DNA of 64,000 nt from Konateibacter massiliensis. GTDB lineage: Bacteria > Bacillota > Clostridia > Lachnospirales > Lachnospiraceae. The notes under the pieces were generated by a model. The model did no database searches and was not told the DNA's origin. It worked only from the letters and a program-made list of their open reading frames with translations. The stretch is taken from NCBI RefSeq assembly GCF_900184995.1, contig NZ_LT860099.1:1703931-1767930 (forward strand). Direction: 5' to 3'. Of the stretch, positions 52,285-60,684 are shown piece after piece. Each line of letters opens with the position of its first letter. The stretch's first letter is position 1. The translations under genes and the position numbers were made by a program.

Positions 52285-52342
52285 ATTCACCTGTGTGAAT
52301 TATAGCAATTAAGTTCGAAAAATGCAACTAAAACCGTTTTAG
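52285..52342 (-). promoter_or_regulatory. Promoter and palindromes of the second LacI gene
   Basis: On the minus strand TTGCAT (52327-52322), 17 bases, TATAAT (52304-52299). A perfect palindrome CTAAAACCGTTTTAG (52328-52342) abuts the -35, and ATTCAC-CTGT-GTGAAT (52285-52300) overlaps the -10 and start. Two symmetric sites at one LacI promoter suggest autoregulation or a second regulator. Confidence 0.65.
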
Positions 52343-52344
52343 CC

Positions 52345-53826
52345 TTACAGTCTGCCGTATAACTTTGTCATACGGTGAATTCTTTTTACAATTTTTTCAT
52401 CAAAATCCGTTTCCTTTAATCTCCACTTCCAGTTTTCCCCTAAAGTAGACGGAGTATTAATCCTTGCTTCACTGCCAAGCCCAAGATAATCCTGAAGCGG
52501 AACGATACAGGTCTTTGCCACACTTCCCATTGCCAGGCGGATAAAGTCCCAAGGAATCTCTTCTGGCTTCGTGTCGGCATTGTTTAAATAATCAACGGAC
52601 AATTTCTTGTCTGCCTTAGAAATCGTATCATACCAGCCAAGTATCGTGTCATTGTCATGCGTTCCCGTATATACAATGCAATTGCTGTTGTAGTTATGAG
52701 GAAGATAGTCGCTCTCCTCACGTGAGTCAAAAGCAAACTGAAGCACCTTCATACCCGGATAGCCCGTAGCCTTTAAAAGTGCCCTCACACTGTCTGTCAG
52801 GAAGCCCAAATCCTCTGCAATGATATCCATATCACCAAGCTCTTTGTTGAGTGCCTCAAACAGCTTAACACCCGGGCCCTTCTTCCACTCTCCCTTGATG
52901 GCATTTTTTGCACCGTAAGGAATGCTGTAATATTCATCAAAACCTCTGAAATGGTCTACTCTCACGACATCATAGAGCTTAAAGCAGTATTGTATTCTCT
53001 GAATCCACCATGTAAAGCCGGTCTTTTTGTGGTAATCCCAATCATAAAGCGGATTTCCCCATAGCTGTCCGTCTTTTGAAAAAGCATCCGGCGGACATCC
53101 TGACACCGCAAGCGGCGTATTGTCTCTGTCAAACTGGAACAGACTTCTGTTTGACCAGCAGTCCGCGCTGTCAAATGCCACATAAATCGGAATATCACCG
53201 ATAATCTTGATGCCTTTTTTATTTGCATAAGTTTTCAAACGGTTCCACTGTGTAAAGAACAAATACTGGATGAACTGATAAAATTCAACTTCTGCCGCCA
53301 GCTTTTCCGCATATGCCGCCATTGCATCCTTTTCTCTGAGTTTAATATCTTTTTCCCACTCAATCCAGCTAATTCCCTGAAAATAATCCTTAAGTGCCAT
53401 ATACAAGGCGTAATCCTCGAGCCAATATTCATTTTCTTTTACATATTTGATAAAATCATTATCTTTTGCAATATCACTCACACTATGCGCCTTTTTTAAC
53501 AACTCAAATCTTGCGAGGTAAAGCTTTCCGTAATCGATATATCTTTCATTATCCCCAAAATCACAGGAATCACACTCTTTTTTTGTCAGATAACCTTTTT
53601 TTATCAGCTCATTTAAGTCGATAAAATAAGGGTTTCCCGCAAAGGTTGAAAATGATTGATAAGGTGAATCTCCATACCCGGTAGGGCCTAAAGGCAATAG
53701 CTGCCAATACTTTTGTCCTGCCTTTTCCAATTTATCTACAAAAGAGTAAGCCTCCTTTGAAAAGCAACCGATCCCGTATTCTGACGGCAGACTCGCAATC
53801 GGTAATAATATTCCACTTGCTCTCAT
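52345..53826 (-). CDS. malQ: 4-alpha-glucanotransferase (amylomaltase)
   Basis: MalQ (GH77) moves glucan segments between maltodextrins, freeing glucose and making longer chains for phosphorylase. The 493-aa enzyme has LLPIASLPSEYGIGCF at the start, YWQLLPLGPTGYGDSPYQS near 41-59, catalytic VVRVDHFRGFDEYY (Asp nucleophile), IIAEDLGFLTDSVRALL (Glu acid/base) and YTGTHDNDTILGW. I use the ATG at 53826 behind GGAGGAACT; the longer frame begins inside the permease gene. It lies 13 bases behind the permease gene. Confidence 0.96.
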   Translation of the reverse strand: MRASGILLPIASLPSEYGIGCFSKEAYSFVDKLEKAGQKYWQLLPLGPTGYGDSPYQSFSTFAGNPYFIDLNELIKKGYLTKKECDSCDFGDNERYIDYGKLYLARFELLKKAHSVSDIAKDNDFIKYVKENEYWLEDYALYMALKDYFQGISWIEWEKDIKLREKDAMAAYAEKLAAEVEFYQFIQYLFFTQWNRLKTYANKKGIKIIGDIPIYVAFDSADCWSNRSLFQFDRDNTPLAVSGCPPDAFSKDGQLWGNPLYDWDYHKKTGFTWWIQRIQYCFKLYDVVRVDHFRGFDEYYSIPYGAKNAIKGEWKKGPGVKLFEALNKELGDMDIIAEDLGFLTDSVRALLKATGYPGMKVLQFAFDSREESDYLPHNYNSNCIVYTGTHDNDTILGWYDTISKADKKLSVDYLNNADTKPEEIPWDFIRLAMGSVAKTCIVPLQDYLGLGSEARINTPSTLGENWKWRLKETDFDEKIVKRIHRMTKLYGRL

Positions 53827-53839
53827 AGTTCCTCCAATC

Positions 53840-54679
53840 CTATCCCTTAACTGCTCCGGAGATAACACCCTTTACAATGTATTTTTGGCATGTCAGATAA
53901 AATATGATAATCGGAATTATCGCAAGTACAAGCATTGCCATCATTGCTCCCATATCAACTGCACCATAGCCGCCTCTCAAATATTGAATCGCAACAGGAA
54001 TTGTCTTATAGTTGCTTCCAATTAAGAGGTATGGAAGTAAGTAATCGTTCCAAATCCACATGGTATTTAAGATTGCGACGGTGATCGCCGTAGGCTTCAA
54101 TATGGGAAGTACTACCCTGAAAAACGTGTGTATCGGAGTACATCCATCAATCATCGCCGCCTCCTCAATCTCAAGAGGCATTGATTTTACAAAACCACTG
54201 AACATGAATACGGAAAGTCCCGCACCAAAGCCCAAATATACTACTATAATACCGATTGGATTGTCCAGATGCAAGATATTTGCTATTTTTACCATTGGAA
54301 ACATAACCATCTGGAACGGTACAATCATGGAAAATGCAAACATAAAGTAGAGAGCCGTTGTAAATTTTGACTTTACTCTCGTAATCCACCAACCGGTCAT
54401 GGACGTAAATAACACAATCGCTGCTACCGAAAATATTGTAATAAATAGTGACCAGCCAAACGCCTTAATAAATCCGATTTTTACAATTCCCGCCACATAG
54501 TTATCAAGTCCTACAAAAGTTCCCGACGTAGGAAGCTGGAAAGGTGCATCACTGATATATAACTTTCCCTTAAAGGAGTTGTAAAATACAATGAGAATAG
54601 GTGCTAAAAATGCAAGGGATAAAAAGGTCAGCAAAGCTGTCAATCCGTAATTATTTTTCGTTCTTATACTAGTATCCAT
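53840..54679 (-). CDS. MalG-type sugar ABC transporter permease (second locus)
   Basis: The 279-aa permease has six hydrophobic segments and the EAA loop LEIEEAAMIDGCTPIHTFFR near residues 179-198, ending GVISGAVKG. It overlaps the MalF-type gene by one base (TAATG), the same junction as between malG and the GH13 gene in the first starch locus. With its partner it should import maltodextrins for MalQ. No ATPase gene is in the operon. Confidence 0.93.
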   Translation of the reverse strand: MDTSIRTKNNYGLTALLTFLSLAFLAPILIVFYNSFKGKLYISDAPFQLPTSGTFVGLDNYVAGIVKIGFIKAFGWSLFITIFSVAAIVLFTSMTGWWITRVKSKFTTALYFMFAFSMIVPFQMVMFPMVKIANILHLDNPIGIIVVYLGFGAGLSVFMFSGFVKSMPLEIEEAAMIDGCTPIHTFFRVVLPILKPTAITVAILNTMWIWNDYLLPYLLIGSNYKTIPVAIQYLRGGYGAVDMGAMMAMLVLAIIPIIIFYLTCQKYIVKGVISGAVKG

Positions 54680-55524
54680 TAGCTTTCAACCTCCCTCTTT
54701 CTTGTTAGTACAAGCTGAGTAATTGCAATTGCTGCAACCACCATAAAGAATACAACCGCCTTCGCCTGACCAACTCCTTCAAAACCTGTTCTGCCATAGA
54801 AGGTATTGTAAATATCGAGCGCCAGCATCGTCGTTTTTTTGGACGGGGCACCGGCTGTCAACGCAAGGTTCTGGTCGAAAAGCTTAAAGGAATTTGAAAG
54901 TGTCAAAAACAGACAGATTGTGATGGATGGCATTACCATCGGTATCGTAATCTTAAACAGAGTCTGTATCTTATTTGCGCCATCTATTTTTGCTGCCTCA
55001 ATCAAATCACCTGAAACATTTTGTATTCCTGCTATATAGATAATCATCATGTAGCCGATTAATTGCCAATTCATTAGAATAACTAAGCCCCAAAAGCCAT
55101 ATTTCTCACTAAACGTCAATGTAACCTGAAATTTATATAAAACGCCGTTAATAATCAACTGCCATATATATCCCAATACAATACCGCCAATCAAGTTTGG
55201 CATGAAAAATACTGTTCGATAACCATTCGTTCCCTTGATTTCTTTTGTCAAAAGCAAGGCAAGTAAAAAAGCAAATACATTGATTGTAACTACTGCAATC
55301 ACGGTAAATCTAACCGTAAACCATAAAGCATTTATGAATTCTGCATTCGTGCTAAATGCCTTTATATAGTTGTCAAATCCGACAAATTTTGCATTTGTGA
55401 CAGTTGTAAATTCACAAAAAGATAAATACACACCTAAAATAAATGGCACTATAAAAGCAATGGTAAAAGCGATTAATGTGGGTAGTGCAAAAATCGGAAA
55501 ATATTTTTTTAATGTCTTTTCCAT
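54679..55524 (-). CDS. MalF-type sugar ABC transporter permease (second locus)
   Basis: The 281-aa membrane protein has six predicted segments and the loop DLIEAAKIDGANKIQTLFKITIP near residues 175-197. The opening KYFPIFALPTLIAFTIAFI matches the family. AGGAG precedes the ATG. A stable hairpin separates it from the binding-protein gene. Confidence 0.93.
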   Translation of the reverse strand: MEKTLKKYFPIFALPTLIAFTIAFIVPFILGVYLSFCEFTTVTNAKFVGFDNYIKAFSTNAEFINALWFTVRFTVIAVVTINVFAFLLALLLTKEIKGTNGYRTVFFMPNLIGGIVLGYIWQLIINGVLYKFQVTLTFSEKYGFWGLVILMNWQLIGYMMIIYIAGIQNVSGDLIEAAKIDGANKIQTLFKITIPMVMPSITICLFLTLSNSFKLFDQNLALTAGAPSKKTTMLALDIYNTFYGRTGFEGVGQAKAVVFFMVVAAIAITQLVLTRKREVES

Positions 55525-55547
55525 AAAATCTCTCCTATCTAAGTCTA

Positions 55548-55581
55548 AATGGTGAGCCGAGCAAGGCTCTGACCCACCATT
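55548..55581 (-). other. Intra-operon hairpin between binding protein and permease genes (second locus)
   Basis: On the minus strand AATGGT...AGAGCC pairs with GGCTC-A-CCATT across a small internal loop. It has no T-run. Same place and probable mRNA-protecting role as the stem at 16597-16624, though the sequences differ. Confidence 0.55.
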
Positions 55582-55607
55582 ATAGTAAATATGATATCAC
55601 TCATATA

Positions 55608-57047
55608 TTATTTTGCTGCTGCTCTTTCTGATGCCCAAGAATCTTTTACAACTGTAACTACATTATCCCATGTGTTGCTTCCCTGTGCATACTCTAACAG
55701 TGCACTTCCGAAGTAGTTTTTGAACTCTTCACTTGGGAATGCTGCAAATGTCCACGCTACTGATGTTGTGCCGTTTTCCATCCATGAAAGCACTTCTCTT
55801 GCTAACGGATCAGATGGTTTTTCATCATCAGCAAAAGTAGTAAATGGTGCAATAAATCCTAAATCGTTTGCCACAAAGCTCTTTCCTGTCTCACTTGAGA
55901 ATAACCAGTTCAAGAAATCAATGGAAGCCTGCTGCTTCTCTGGAGATACCTGGCTGTTGATTGCAAAATAGTTCTCTGTACCAACGCAAAGTCCCTGATT
56001 CTCTTCCCCTGCAACACCTGTGTAGATAGGTAAGTATTTGATGCTTTCTGCCTTTACGATGTTTCCGTCAACTCCGTTAATCTGAGACCAAGCCCAGTTA
56101 CCGTTCTGAACCATTGCACATTTTCCTAAAGCAAATTCTGCCATGGAATCATCTACTGTCTTAGCTCCCAACAGGGTAGGTGCAACAGTTGAGTTGTTGA
56201 TGTATAAATCAAAAATGTTCTTGTAGTTATCTGCATATTTGAATTCGATTTCATCTGCTGCAAGTCCTGCCAAAACACTGTTCTCGAAATCTTTGTTATC
56301 TGCAAATTCATAATACAGCGGTAAGTTAGCTAAGTGTGTCTGCCATCTCCACTGGTTACCCTCTGCTAAAGAGGTATTTGCAAAAACTCCGTCAATACCT
56401 AAGTCTGCTGCATGTGCTGTCATATCTTCTACAACTGCCTTTAATGTAGCAAAATCTTTAATCTCTGTCGCTGCGGAAATGCTCACTGCCTTATCGGACA
56501 GTGCAAAATATTTCTGCATAATCTCATCGTTATAGATGATACCATATCCCTCTACTGCATATGGAATACCGTATACTCCGTCACCTTCTGTAACTGCAAG
56601 ACTCTTATCTGACAAGCTGCTATATAAATCAGTAGCGCTTAAATCTGCACAGTAATCTTTCCATGACTCATATCCTACCGGTCCGTTAATCTGGAAAATA
56701 GTCGGTGCATCTGATTTTGCAATCTCAGATTTCAATGTTGTCTCGTAGGTTCCGCTCGCTGCTGTTACAACCTTTACCTTAACTCCGGTCTCTGCCTCGT
56801 ATCTGGTTGCAATTTGATCATATACGTCCGCGATTTCAGGCTTAAAATTCAGGAAATAGATTTCTCCGGCTGCCGCTGTAGCTGCCTCATCCTTCGTCTC
56901 ATCTGCCGCTGGTTCGCTTGTAGATTCCGTTGTTGTCGCGTCACTTGTGCTTGTGGATTCATTTGCCGAACTTCCACAGCCTGCAAGCAAAGCTGCCATC
57001 ATAGTTGCTGACATGGCAAGTGCTGTTAATTTCTTAAACTTCTTCAT
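55608..57047 (-). CDS. Sugar-binding lipoprotein of the second glucan transporter
   Basis: The 479-aa family-1 solute-binding protein has a lipobox LLAGC (Cys24), then a long Ser/Thr/Glu/Ala linker (residues 28-60), then the binding fold with YEAETGVKVKVVTAASGTYE near 88-107 and FALGKCAMVQNGNWAWSQI near 308-326. The linker is longer than in the first locus. The order binding protein, permeases, malQ points to maltodextrin uptake. The promoter and tandem operators lie upstream. Confidence 0.92.
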   Translation of the reverse strand: MKKFKKLTALAMSATMMAALLAGCGSSANESTSTSDATTTESTSEPAADETKDEAATAAAGEIYFLNFKPEIADVYDQIATRYEAETGVKVKVVTAASGTYETTLKSEIAKSDAPTIFQINGPVGYESWKDYCADLSATDLYSSLSDKSLAVTEGDGVYGIPYAVEGYGIIYNDEIMQKYFALSDKAVSISAATEIKDFATLKAVVEDMTAHAADLGIDGVFANTSLAEGNQWRWQTHLANLPLYYEFADNKDFENSVLAGLAADEIEFKYADNYKNIFDLYINNSTVAPTLLGAKTVDDSMAEFALGKCAMVQNGNWAWSQINGVDGNIVKAESIKYLPIYTGVAGEENQGLCVGTENYFAINSQVSPEKQQASIDFLNWLFSSETGKSFVANDLGFIAPFTTFADDEKPSDPLAREVLSWMENGTTSVAWTFAAFPSEEFKNYFGSALLEYAQGSNTWDNVVTVVKDSWASERAAAK

Positions 57048-57153
57048 ATTTGTTTACCCTCTCTCTCTCGATTGATTGCTCTGCGTCAAGTCCCTTACTT
57101 AACGCCGAAAACTATGTAGAAACATTACTCAGATTTACCGTATCTGCTAGTAT

Positions 57154-57196
57154 GGTAACGCTTTCGGTAGCGTTATCGGTAACGTTTTCGGTAACC
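57154..57196. promoter_or_regulatory. Tandem 12-bp operator array at the second glucan operon
   Basis: Three head-to-tail units GGTAACGCTTTC, GGTAGCGTTATC and GGTAACGTTTTC (57154-57189) are followed by a partial GGTAACC. Each is a CpG-centred near-palindrome of the form GGTAACGTTACC, resembling LacI/CcpA-type sites. They lie 9-51 bases downstream of the -10 on the transcribed side, where bound repressors would block initiation or elongation. Confidence 0.7.
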
Positions 57197-57204
57197 TTGA
57201 ATTA

Positions 57205-57233
57205 ATATTACCATAACTATGTTTTGATTGCAA
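57205..57233 (-). promoter_or_regulatory. Promoter of the second glucan operon
   Basis: TTGCAA (57233-57228), 17 bases and TAATAT (57210-57205) on the minus strand. The leader to the binding-protein gene is about 150 bases and begins with the tandem operators. Confidence 0.65.
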
Positions 57234-57299
57234 TAGTCTTTGCATAATTTATATCTTTTATCCAGAAATTGCATTTCATTTTTATGCAATTTATACAAA

Positions 57300-57343
57300 A
57301 AAGTACTTGCGGGATTTAAAATAGAAAATCCTGCAAGTACTTT
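57300..57343 (-). terminator. Terminator of the chemoreceptor gene
   Basis: AAAGTACTTGCGGGATTT pairs with AAATCCTGCAAGTACTTT (18 bp, one G-U); on the minus strand six T residues end the stem. Confidence 0.8.
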
Positions 57344-57381
57344 CCTCTTCTCTTTAGAAACGTTTCTTCACCGCCTGTTTA

Positions 57382-59193
57382 CTATCTAATCCGGAACCGG
57401 TTGATAATGGCGTTTAAATCCTGCACCATACCATGAAGATTTGAGATATTTGCCGATACCTCTGCCAAAATGGTAGACTGCTCTTCTGCATTGGCTGAAA
57501 TTTCTTCTGTGGAAGCTGTATTTTCGATGGATACATCTGCTACCTCCTGCAATAGCTCAATCACATTGTTTTTCTTGCGGTTGGTTTCCATATTCCCACG
57601 AACTATTTCTTTGATGCCCTCTCTCTGCTGCTGCAAGCCTTCCCCAATCTTCTCAATGACATACTCTGCCTGCTGGACTGTTTCATCAATTTTTTCAACA
57701 CCTGATTTATTAATTCCGATGAAATGTACCGCTTCTTCTGACTGGCTCTGCATCTGAGCAATTTTGCCCCTAATATTGTCCGCCGCTGCTGCCGTCTCAT
57801 TGGCAAGCGCTCTTATTTCTTCTGCCACTACCGCAAAGCCCACCCCGTGCTCTCCTGCTCTGGCTGCTTCAATGCTGGCATTCAGTGCTAAAAGATTTGT
57901 CTGGCTTGCAACATTTGTTATCAGTGATGTTATTTCTCCTATGTCCCCAGATGTATCGGCAATGTTCATTATTATTTTCTCTATCTCGGCAGAATTTTCC
58001 TGATTTTTCAAATTCGCTGCCTTTAGGTGGGAGACTGATGTTATTCCCTCTTCCTTATACTTTAAATTGCTTTCTGCCACAGATTCAATTCTTCGGCCTT
58101 CCTCCGCCGCATATTTTATGTCCTCACCCAAAGATGTGACACTCTGAACGGTATCAAGCGTTTTGGTATTCTGGATTTCTATTTGAGCTGCCATATTAGT
58201 AATTGCTGTTGTTACTTCCTCCGTACTCTTAGATACTATATTGGAAGACTGATTTAAATCTGTTGCAAATTGATTGAGCTGTTGGCTGGATGTCGTCATT
58301 GACTGTACAATTTCGTTGAAGCTATCCAGCAAACGATTTACGGAATCTGCCAGCAGCTTTGTCTCATCCTTTGACTTTACCACAATTTTTTCCTGTACCA
58401 AATCTCCCTCTGATACCTTATGTAAGGTGCGCGCAATCAGTTTAATCGGCTTTGTTATCCGGTATGCCAGGACAGCTACCAAACCCATCGCAAAAAACAT
58501 GATAACCGGTATTGCTATTAAATTATTTTTTAGGATGGCACTGCTGCCGCTGTAAAAATCTCTGTCATATATCACAGCGCAAACAGTCCAGTCCCAGTAT
58601 GGAAAATATCTAGAAACAACTGTTTTGCTGTCTTCTATACTGCTACTCTCGCTACTCAGAGAATAATTAATAATTCCTCCGCCTGCTTTCGCCAATTCGA
58701 CTAGCTTTTGAACAATATAATCCCCCTCTGTAGATTTTAATTCGTTGATATTACCTTCTAAAAAAGGATGCGATACAATATCTCCTTGGGAATTTACAAT
58801 AAAAAAGTAGCCTGACTCTCCTAAATCCAAGATATGCTGTGCATTTTCAGAGGACTCTGTCGCCGAAGCCACAGCATCCGTCTGATCTGTTGTTGCTGCT
58901 GATGTGGCGTCAGCTTTTATCTCTGCCGAAATCTCATTTAATGACTCAATGGACTGAATGGATGCACTCTTTGCATTTTCCTCGGTCATCCAGCCCTCCT
59001 GTATGTAAACATAATTGCGGTTCACCTCCGACATGGCTGTTTCCACCGCATTTTCAAGTATGATTTTACTCGATTTTTCAATTTCATTTCTGGATACAAT
59101 GTAATTAAAAACCGAAATGCCAATCAATACGATAACAATAATAAATGCTACCAATACTCCAATCTTTTTTCCGATTTGGTCAAACTTAAACAT
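57382..59193 (-). CDS. Methyl-accepting chemotaxis protein with Cache-type sensor
   Basis: The 603-aa receptor has TM1 (about 11-32), an extracellular part with the Cache signature [20 protein letters not shown] near residues 120-139, TM2 (about 226-246), a HAMP domain ([21 protein letters not shown]) and a long coiled-coil signalling domain whose tip reads [20 protein letters not shown] and [19 protein letters not shown]. Residues about 90-117 form a Ser/Thr/Ala-rich insert before the Cache motif, odd for this domain. No che genes are in the window. The ligand is unknown; the neighbouring sugar transporter offers a guess only. Confidence 0.93.
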   Translation of the reverse strand: MFKFDQIGKKIGVLVAFIIVIVLIGISVFNYIVSRNEIEKSSKIILENAVETAMSEVNRNYVYIQEGWMTEENAKSASIQSIESLNEISAEIKADATSAATTDQTDAVASATESSENAQHILDLGESGYFFIVNSQGDIVSHPFLEGNINELKSTEGDYIVQKLVELAKAGGGIINYSLSSESSSIEDSKTVVSRYFPYWDWTVCAVIYDRDFYSGSSAILKNNLIAIPVIMFFAMGLVAVLAYRITKPIKLIARTLHKVSEGDLVQEKIVVKSKDETKLLADSVNRLLDSFNEIVQSMTTSSQQLNQFATDLNQSSNIVSKSTEEVTTAITNMAAQIEIQNTKTLDTVQSVTSLGEDIKYAAEEGRRIESVAESNLKYKEEGITSVSHLKAANLKNQENSAEIEKIIMNIADTSGDIGEITSLITNVASQTNLLALNASIEAARAGEHGVGFAVVAEEIRALANETAAAADNIRGKIAQMQSQSEEAVHFIGINKSGVEKIDETVQQAEYVIEKIGEGLQQQREGIKEIVRGNMETNRKKNNVIELLQEVADVSIENTASTEEISANAEEQSTILAEVSANISNLHGMVQDLNAIINRFRIR

Positions 59194-59344
59194 CTTAACT
59201 TTTTCCTTTTTATCTATGGTATCTTTTTATTGTATCATAGGTACCATTTTGTAATTCTTAATTATTTATAAAATATTTTCTTCTTTATTTACTTTTGAGG
59301 CAAGCAAGAAATGAAATATGTCAGTTAGAAAAGTTATTTATATA

Positions 59345-59391
59345 TTGACTTATTGAACGCTGTTCAGTATAATTTATTTGAACAGTGTTCA
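59345..59391 (+). promoter_or_regulatory. Promoter and twin operators of the TetR gene
   Basis: TTGACT (59345-59350), 17 bases, TATAAT (59368-59373). TGAACGCTGTTCA (59354-59366) fills the spacer and TGAACAGTGTTCA (59379-59391) overlaps the start region; both have form TGAAC-N3-GTTCA with centres 25 bp apart. Autorepression by the TetR protein is strongly suggested. Confidence 0.8.
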
Positions 59392-59401
59392 GGAGGTTAA
59401 T

Positions 59402-59989
59402 ATGAAAAAGACACCAAACATGAAAGAAAACATCATCGAAGTAGCAACCGAATTAATTGAACAAAACGATGGGGAAATCAAGAATATTACTACCCGCATG
59501 ATTGCGGAAAAAGCCGGTATCGGATTGGGGCTAGTCAATTATCACTTCAAAAGTAAGGAAAATCTGATTACCATTTGTGTCCAGCGAATTATCGGAAAGG
59601 TAGTCGCAGGCTTTCATATGGAAAAGGAATATACCACGGATCAGGAACGCCTGACTGCCTGGGCGACCTATGTTTTTGATTTTCTTTTTGAGCATCCTGC
59701 AATTTCCCGCATCTCTATTTTAGGGGACTTCGAACATTATACTTTGGGCTGCAACTCTCTGTCCACGCAGAGGGGCTTTATGCTTGCACTTACAAAGGAT
59801 ATTGAGGAGAAAGACAAACCGCTATTCTCCTTTGTTCTTACATCTGCCATGCAGACAGCTTTTCTAAGCGGCACTGCTGCTAAGAGTCTGCTCTGCTATG
59901 ATTTTACGCAGCAGGCAGACCGGGCTGCTTATATAAAAACATTGGTCAATCTTCTCTTTGAGGGAATGAGGAAGGAGCACTCTTTATGA
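59402..59989 (+). CDS. TetR-family transcriptional regulator
   Basis: The 195-aa protein has a TetR helix-turn-helix: NIIEVATELIEQND, then ITTRMIAEKAGIGLGLVNYHFKSKENLI (about residues 25-54). The rest is a helical ligand-binding and dimer domain with no recognisable subtype. The start at 59402 follows AGGAGG by five bases; the frame from 59378 would begin inside an operator. Its stop overlaps the start of the membrane-protein gene by four bases (ATGA), so the two are one coupled operon under an autoregulated promoter. Confidence 0.93.
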   Translation: MKKTPNMKENIIEVATELIEQNDGEIKNITTRMIAEKAGIGLGLVNYHFKSKENLITICVQRIIGKVVAGFHMEKEYTTDQERLTAWATYVFDFLFEHPAISRISILGDFEHYTLGCNSLSTQRGFMLALTKDIEEKDKPLFSFVLTSAMQTAFLSGTAAKSLLCYDFTQQADRAAYIKTLVNLLFEGMRKEHSL

Positions 59990-60591
59990 ACAGAAAAATA
60001 GGAATGACCGCATCCATTGTCAATGTGATTGCGGTCGGAGGATTCGCATTATCAATGCTGCTTGGAAATTCTTTTACCAGCTATTTGACTTCAATCTTCA
60101 TTGCGTTCAGCTTTGTCATTATGATGTGTACATTTTCTTTTTATACAAAAGAAGAAGCTAAGGTGGCTGGAAGCTCGGCTGTAGGTTTTGCGGTTATGTA
60201 TGCAGCCATCAACTCTTTTATTTATTTCACACAGATAACAACCGTAAGGGCTGGCGGTCTGTCAGAACAGGCATCCGCTATCTTGGATTTTGAGCAGTTT
60301 GGATTATTTTTTAATTGCGACATGTTAGGCTACGCTTTGATGTCGCTAGCTACCTTTTTTGCAGGTCTGACTATCGACGCTGCCTCCAAATCCGATAAAT
60401 GGCTGAAAGCACTCTTGTTAATACACGGCGTCTTTTTTATTTCCTGTTTTATCATGCCACTGCTTGGATTGTTTCATGCAGGCATGGAGGGAGGTGCGCA
60501 GATAGGAACCTCTGTCTTAATCTTTTGGTGTGTATATTTTATACCGATTGGAGTGCTGTCATTTTGGCATTTTTCTGGATGTGAGAAATAA
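59986..60591 (+). CDS. Six-segment integral membrane protein of unknown function, coupled to TetR
   Basis: The 201-aa protein has about six hydrophobic segments (roughly 8-25, 30-52, 62-80, 105-125, 140-160, 175-195) with few charged residues between. Notable residues are F-E-Q-F-G-L-F-F-N-C-D near 101-111 and HAGMEGGAQIG near 164-174. It matches no transporter class I know; it is too short for a classical 12-TM pump. Translational coupling to a self-regulating TetR gene suggests a membrane function induced by the TetR ligand, for example tolerance to a lipophilic compound. That is inference. Confidence 0.8.
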   Translation: MNRKIGMTASIVNVIAVGGFALSMLLGNSFTSYLTSIFIAFSFVIMMCTFSFYTKEEAKVAGSSAVGFAVMYAAINSFIYFTQITTVRAGGLSEQASAILDFEQFGLFFNCDMLGYALMSLATFFAGLTIDAASKSDKWLKALLLIHGVFFISCFIMPLLGLFHAGMEGGAQIGTSVLIFWCVYFIPIGVLSFWHFSGCEK

Positions 60592-60611
60592 ATTTATATG
60601 ATATGAAAAAC

Positions 60612-60653
60612 GCCGAAAACCTGCAAGAACAATTACTCTTGCAGGTTTTTGGC
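60612..60653. terminator. Bidirectional terminator between the membrane-protein gene and xylB
   Basis: GCCGAAAACCTGCAAG pairs with CTTGCAGGTTTTTGGC (one mismatch) around a 10-base loop, placed between convergent genes. T-runs occur on both strands. Confidence 0.8.
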
Positions 60654-60684
60654 ATTTACTCTTTACTATCCAGCTTTAACTTTC

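Noticed and set aside
57154-57196. Tandem repeats as a CRISPR or minisatellite
   Set aside because: Units are 12 bp, palindromic and placed right after a promoter, which fits operators.
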